DNA from: an uncultured Collinsella sp.
GTDB lineage: Bacteria > Actinomycetota > Coriobacteriia > Coriobacteriales > Coriobacteriaceae
Length of the DNA stretch: 64,000 nucleotides
Assembly (NCBI GenBank): GCA_958369225.1
Contig: CATXID010000001.1
Location: 434,001-498,000 of the forward strand
Reading direction: 5' to 3'
A program made the position numbers and the translations under genes. Shown here piece by piece: positions 62,656 to 64,000 of this stretch (position 1 is the first letter of the stretch; every line of letters starts with the position of its first letter). Under the pieces are notes generated by a model. That model did not search any database. It was not told where the DNA came from and saw only the letters and a list, made by a program, of their open reading frames with translations.

Positions 62656-63495
62656 ATGTTCTGTCAAAAATGCGGACAGCAAGTACCTGATGGATCGACG
62701 TTTTGTACGCACTGTGGGGCCTCGCTGGCTGGCGGTTCCGTGCCGACGCCTACGGGCGCTGGCTCTTCCTCTGCCCCGGGCTTAACCCAATCGATGCCGC
62801 CGGTCGCGCCTGCGCCTCAAAAGCCCAAGAGCAAGGCGCCGGTCATTATCGCTGTGGCATGTGCTGCTGTGGTCCTCATCGGTGGCGGCACAGTGTTTGC
62901 GCTTACGGTGCTCAACGGGTCCAAGAGCTCCGGCACGCAGATTTCGGTGATCGATACTGGATCTTCGGACGAGAAAGATTCTTCTGCCAAGAAGAAGAGC
63001 GACAAGTCCAAGTCCAAGGAATCCTCGTCGTCCGATGACGAGGCCGTTCCCGAGGACGAATCGGCATACTACGGTTCGGGCGATTCGGACGATTACCTGA
63101 CCGACGTGCATACGTACACGAACGACATGCATCCTTATAGCATGTCGATTCCCAATCGCTTTGAGATGGAAGATACTCCCAGCGGCAGCGGCACCAGGTA
63201 TGAGGATCCGGAGACGGGTTTTGTGATCAACCTGTTTGGCTACGTCAACATTAACGAAGAAACCGCACACGAGATGTTCGTCGACGCGGACACTTCGGGC
63301 AAGGCCGATCTCTATACCGCAGAGGGCGACAACTGGTACGTGGTCTCGTGGCGCGAGGGCGACACGATCATTTACGAAAAGACGATCGTCACGGATTCAA
63401 CGATTGCCACGGCGCATCTGGAGTACTCGACTGCAAACCGCGACATGGGGTCGAAGATTATCGACACGCTGCTGCCGACGTTTCAGGTGGACTAG
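62656..63495 (+). CDS. Zinc-ribbon, single-TM protein with PsbP-like outer domain
   Basis: 279 aa. Zinc ribbon FCQKCGQQVPDGSTFCTHCG (residues 2-21), Pro-rich linker, TM helix (PVIIAVACAAVVLIGGGTVFAL) near 63-84, a charged Ser/Lys/Asp spacer, and an outer domain beginning HPYSMSIPNRFEMEDTPSG that resembles PsbP/Mog1-type folds. Same ribbon-TM layout as the protein at 49203, and an outer domain perhaps related to the lipoproteins beside it. AAAGGT is a weak RBS. Function unknown. Confidence 0.8.
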   Translation: MFCQKCGQQVPDGSTFCTHCGASLAGGSVPTPTGAGSSSAPGLTQSMPPVAPAPQKPKSKAPVIIAVACAAVVLIGGGTVFALTVLNGSKSSGTQISVIDTGSSDEKDSSAKKKSDKSKSKESSSSDDEAVPEDESAYYGSGDSDDYLTDVHTYTNDMHPYSMSIPNRFEMEDTPSGSGTRYEDPETGFVINLFGYVNINEETAHEMFVDADTSGKADLYTAEGDNWYVVSWREGDTIIYEKTIVTDSTIATAHLEYSTANRDMGSKIIDTLLPTFQVD

Positions 63496-63593
63496 GCGCC
63501 CGCGCCTATAGCCGGCAATCGGAAACGCCGATAGCCAGAGCTCCTGACAGCCTTTGTCTTATGGGCTAGACTGGCTTGGACAAGATCGATGAA

Positions 63594-63634
63594 TGGGACA
63601 ACCGCTTCCTGGCGTCGTTGCCCCATTTTTATTT
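63594..63634 (+). terminator. Rho-independent terminator after the zinc-ribbon gene
   Basis: TGGGACAAC and GTTGCCCCA pair with one mismatch, followed by TTTTTATTTT. Confidence 0.8.
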
Positions 63635-63682
63635 TGGCGTGTTATGGCCTCGACTGCCGGCGCGCCAGATAGAGGTGTTCCG

Positions 63683-64000
63683 ATGAGCCAAGAGATGATG
63701 GATAAAACCTGTCGCGGTTTTGCCGAGGCGCTTGCCGCGCGCGAGCCCGTTCCCGGCGGCGGCAGTGCCAGCGCGTTTGTGGGAGCACTGGGCGCCTCGC
63801 TTTGCGGGATGGTCGCGCGCTACGGGGCAACCAATCCCGCGCTTGCCGATCGTGCAGACGATCTGACACGCGCATTTGCCCAGGCGGATGAGTTGGCTCA
63901 GGAGCTTGTGGGTTTGGTCGCCGAGGACGTTCGTGCGTACGGCCAGGTGTCTGCGGCATACGGTATTCCGCGCGATGATCCGGCTCGACCGGCTGCGATT
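63683..64000 (+). CDS. FTCD-type cyclodeaminase/cyclohydrolase (partial, cut by window edge)
   Basis: First 106 codons. CRGFAEALAAREPVPGGGSASAFVGALGASLCGMV is the conserved N-terminal signature of the C-terminal domain of formimidoyltransferase-cyclodeaminase, found free-standing as methenyl-THF cyclohydrolase FchA. It acts on the THF-bound one-carbon unit, downstream in pathway of the formate ligase at 47136. AGAGGTG precedes the ATG. Frame is open to the right edge. Confidence 0.88.
   Translation, partial: MSQEMMDKTCRGFAEALAAREPVPGGGSASAFVGALGASLCGMVARYGATNPALADRADDLTRAFAQADELAQELVGLVAEDVRAYGQVSAAYGIPRDDPARPAAI

Overview
The window is about 64 kb of GC-rich bacterial chromosome. It has dense, strongly codon-biased genes and short intergenic spaces full of palindromes. 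Gene content suggests a strictly fermentative, host-associated actinobacterium of the Coriobacteriia, most likely Collinsella: an alpha-glucoside PTS operon with a GH4 6-phospho-glucosidase, an [FeFe] hydrogenase operon, superoxide reductase, formate-tetrahydrofolate ligase, sortase-anchored surface protein and many zinc-ribbon membrane proteins. The genus call is an inference; no rRNA is present to confirm it.

Layout. 1-0.9 kb: 5' part of a copper P-type ATPase (minus) with a CsoR-like operator. 1.45-3.7 kb: DEAD-box helicase with an Arg/Gly-rich tail. 3.9-8.6 kb: PTS operon (EIIA, LicT-type antiterminator, EIICB, 6-phospho-alpha-glucosidase) behind an apparent RNA antitermination switch. 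8.8-14.9 kb: hydrogenase operon (NuoF-tail/GltD-like flavoprotein, [FeFe] hydrogenase, substrate-binding lipoprotein, fused ABC permease-ATPase). 15-22 kb: orphan RelB/DinJ-like antitoxin, CPBP protease, YgiQ radical SAM protein, DUF1275 membrane protein, FucO-type alcohol dehydrogenase, M42 peptidase. 22-27.6 kb: HTH-HipA-like kinase fusion, mnmA, cysK divergent from an Rrf2 regulator, a four-TM holin-like protein, YerC/TrpR-like regulator. 27.7-42 kb: AddB-like and AddA-like recombination nucleases, dnaE, SWIM/SNF2 helicase. 42-49 kb: superoxide reductase, a degenerate NadE-like protein, ruvCAB, fhs. 49-64 kb: accessory zone with zinc-ribbon proteins, a Cys-rich small protein, a cation efflux protein, an ADP-ribosylglycohydrolase next to a HicAB-type toxin-antitoxin pair, a Tat-exported sortase-anchored PI-PLC protein, two paralogous lipoproteins and the start of an FTCD-type cyclodeaminase.

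How the genes fit together. The PTS operon imports and phosphorylates an alpha-glucoside and hydrolyses it. The hydrogenase operon probably disposes of reducing equivalents, with the aldehyde/alcohol oxidoreductase as a second sink. Fhs and the cyclodeaminase belong to one-carbon folate metabolism. AddAB, RuvABC, DnaE and the SNF2 protein form a DNA replication/recombination block. The least explained items are the NadE-like protein that lacks the expected active-site motifs of both domains, the HTH-HipA fusion, the HicAB plus ADP-ribosylglycohydrolase cluster, and a family of about 150-bp elements with terminal inverted repeats that bracket one zinc-ribbon gene. I saw no tRNA, rRNA, CRISPR array, transposase or prophage.
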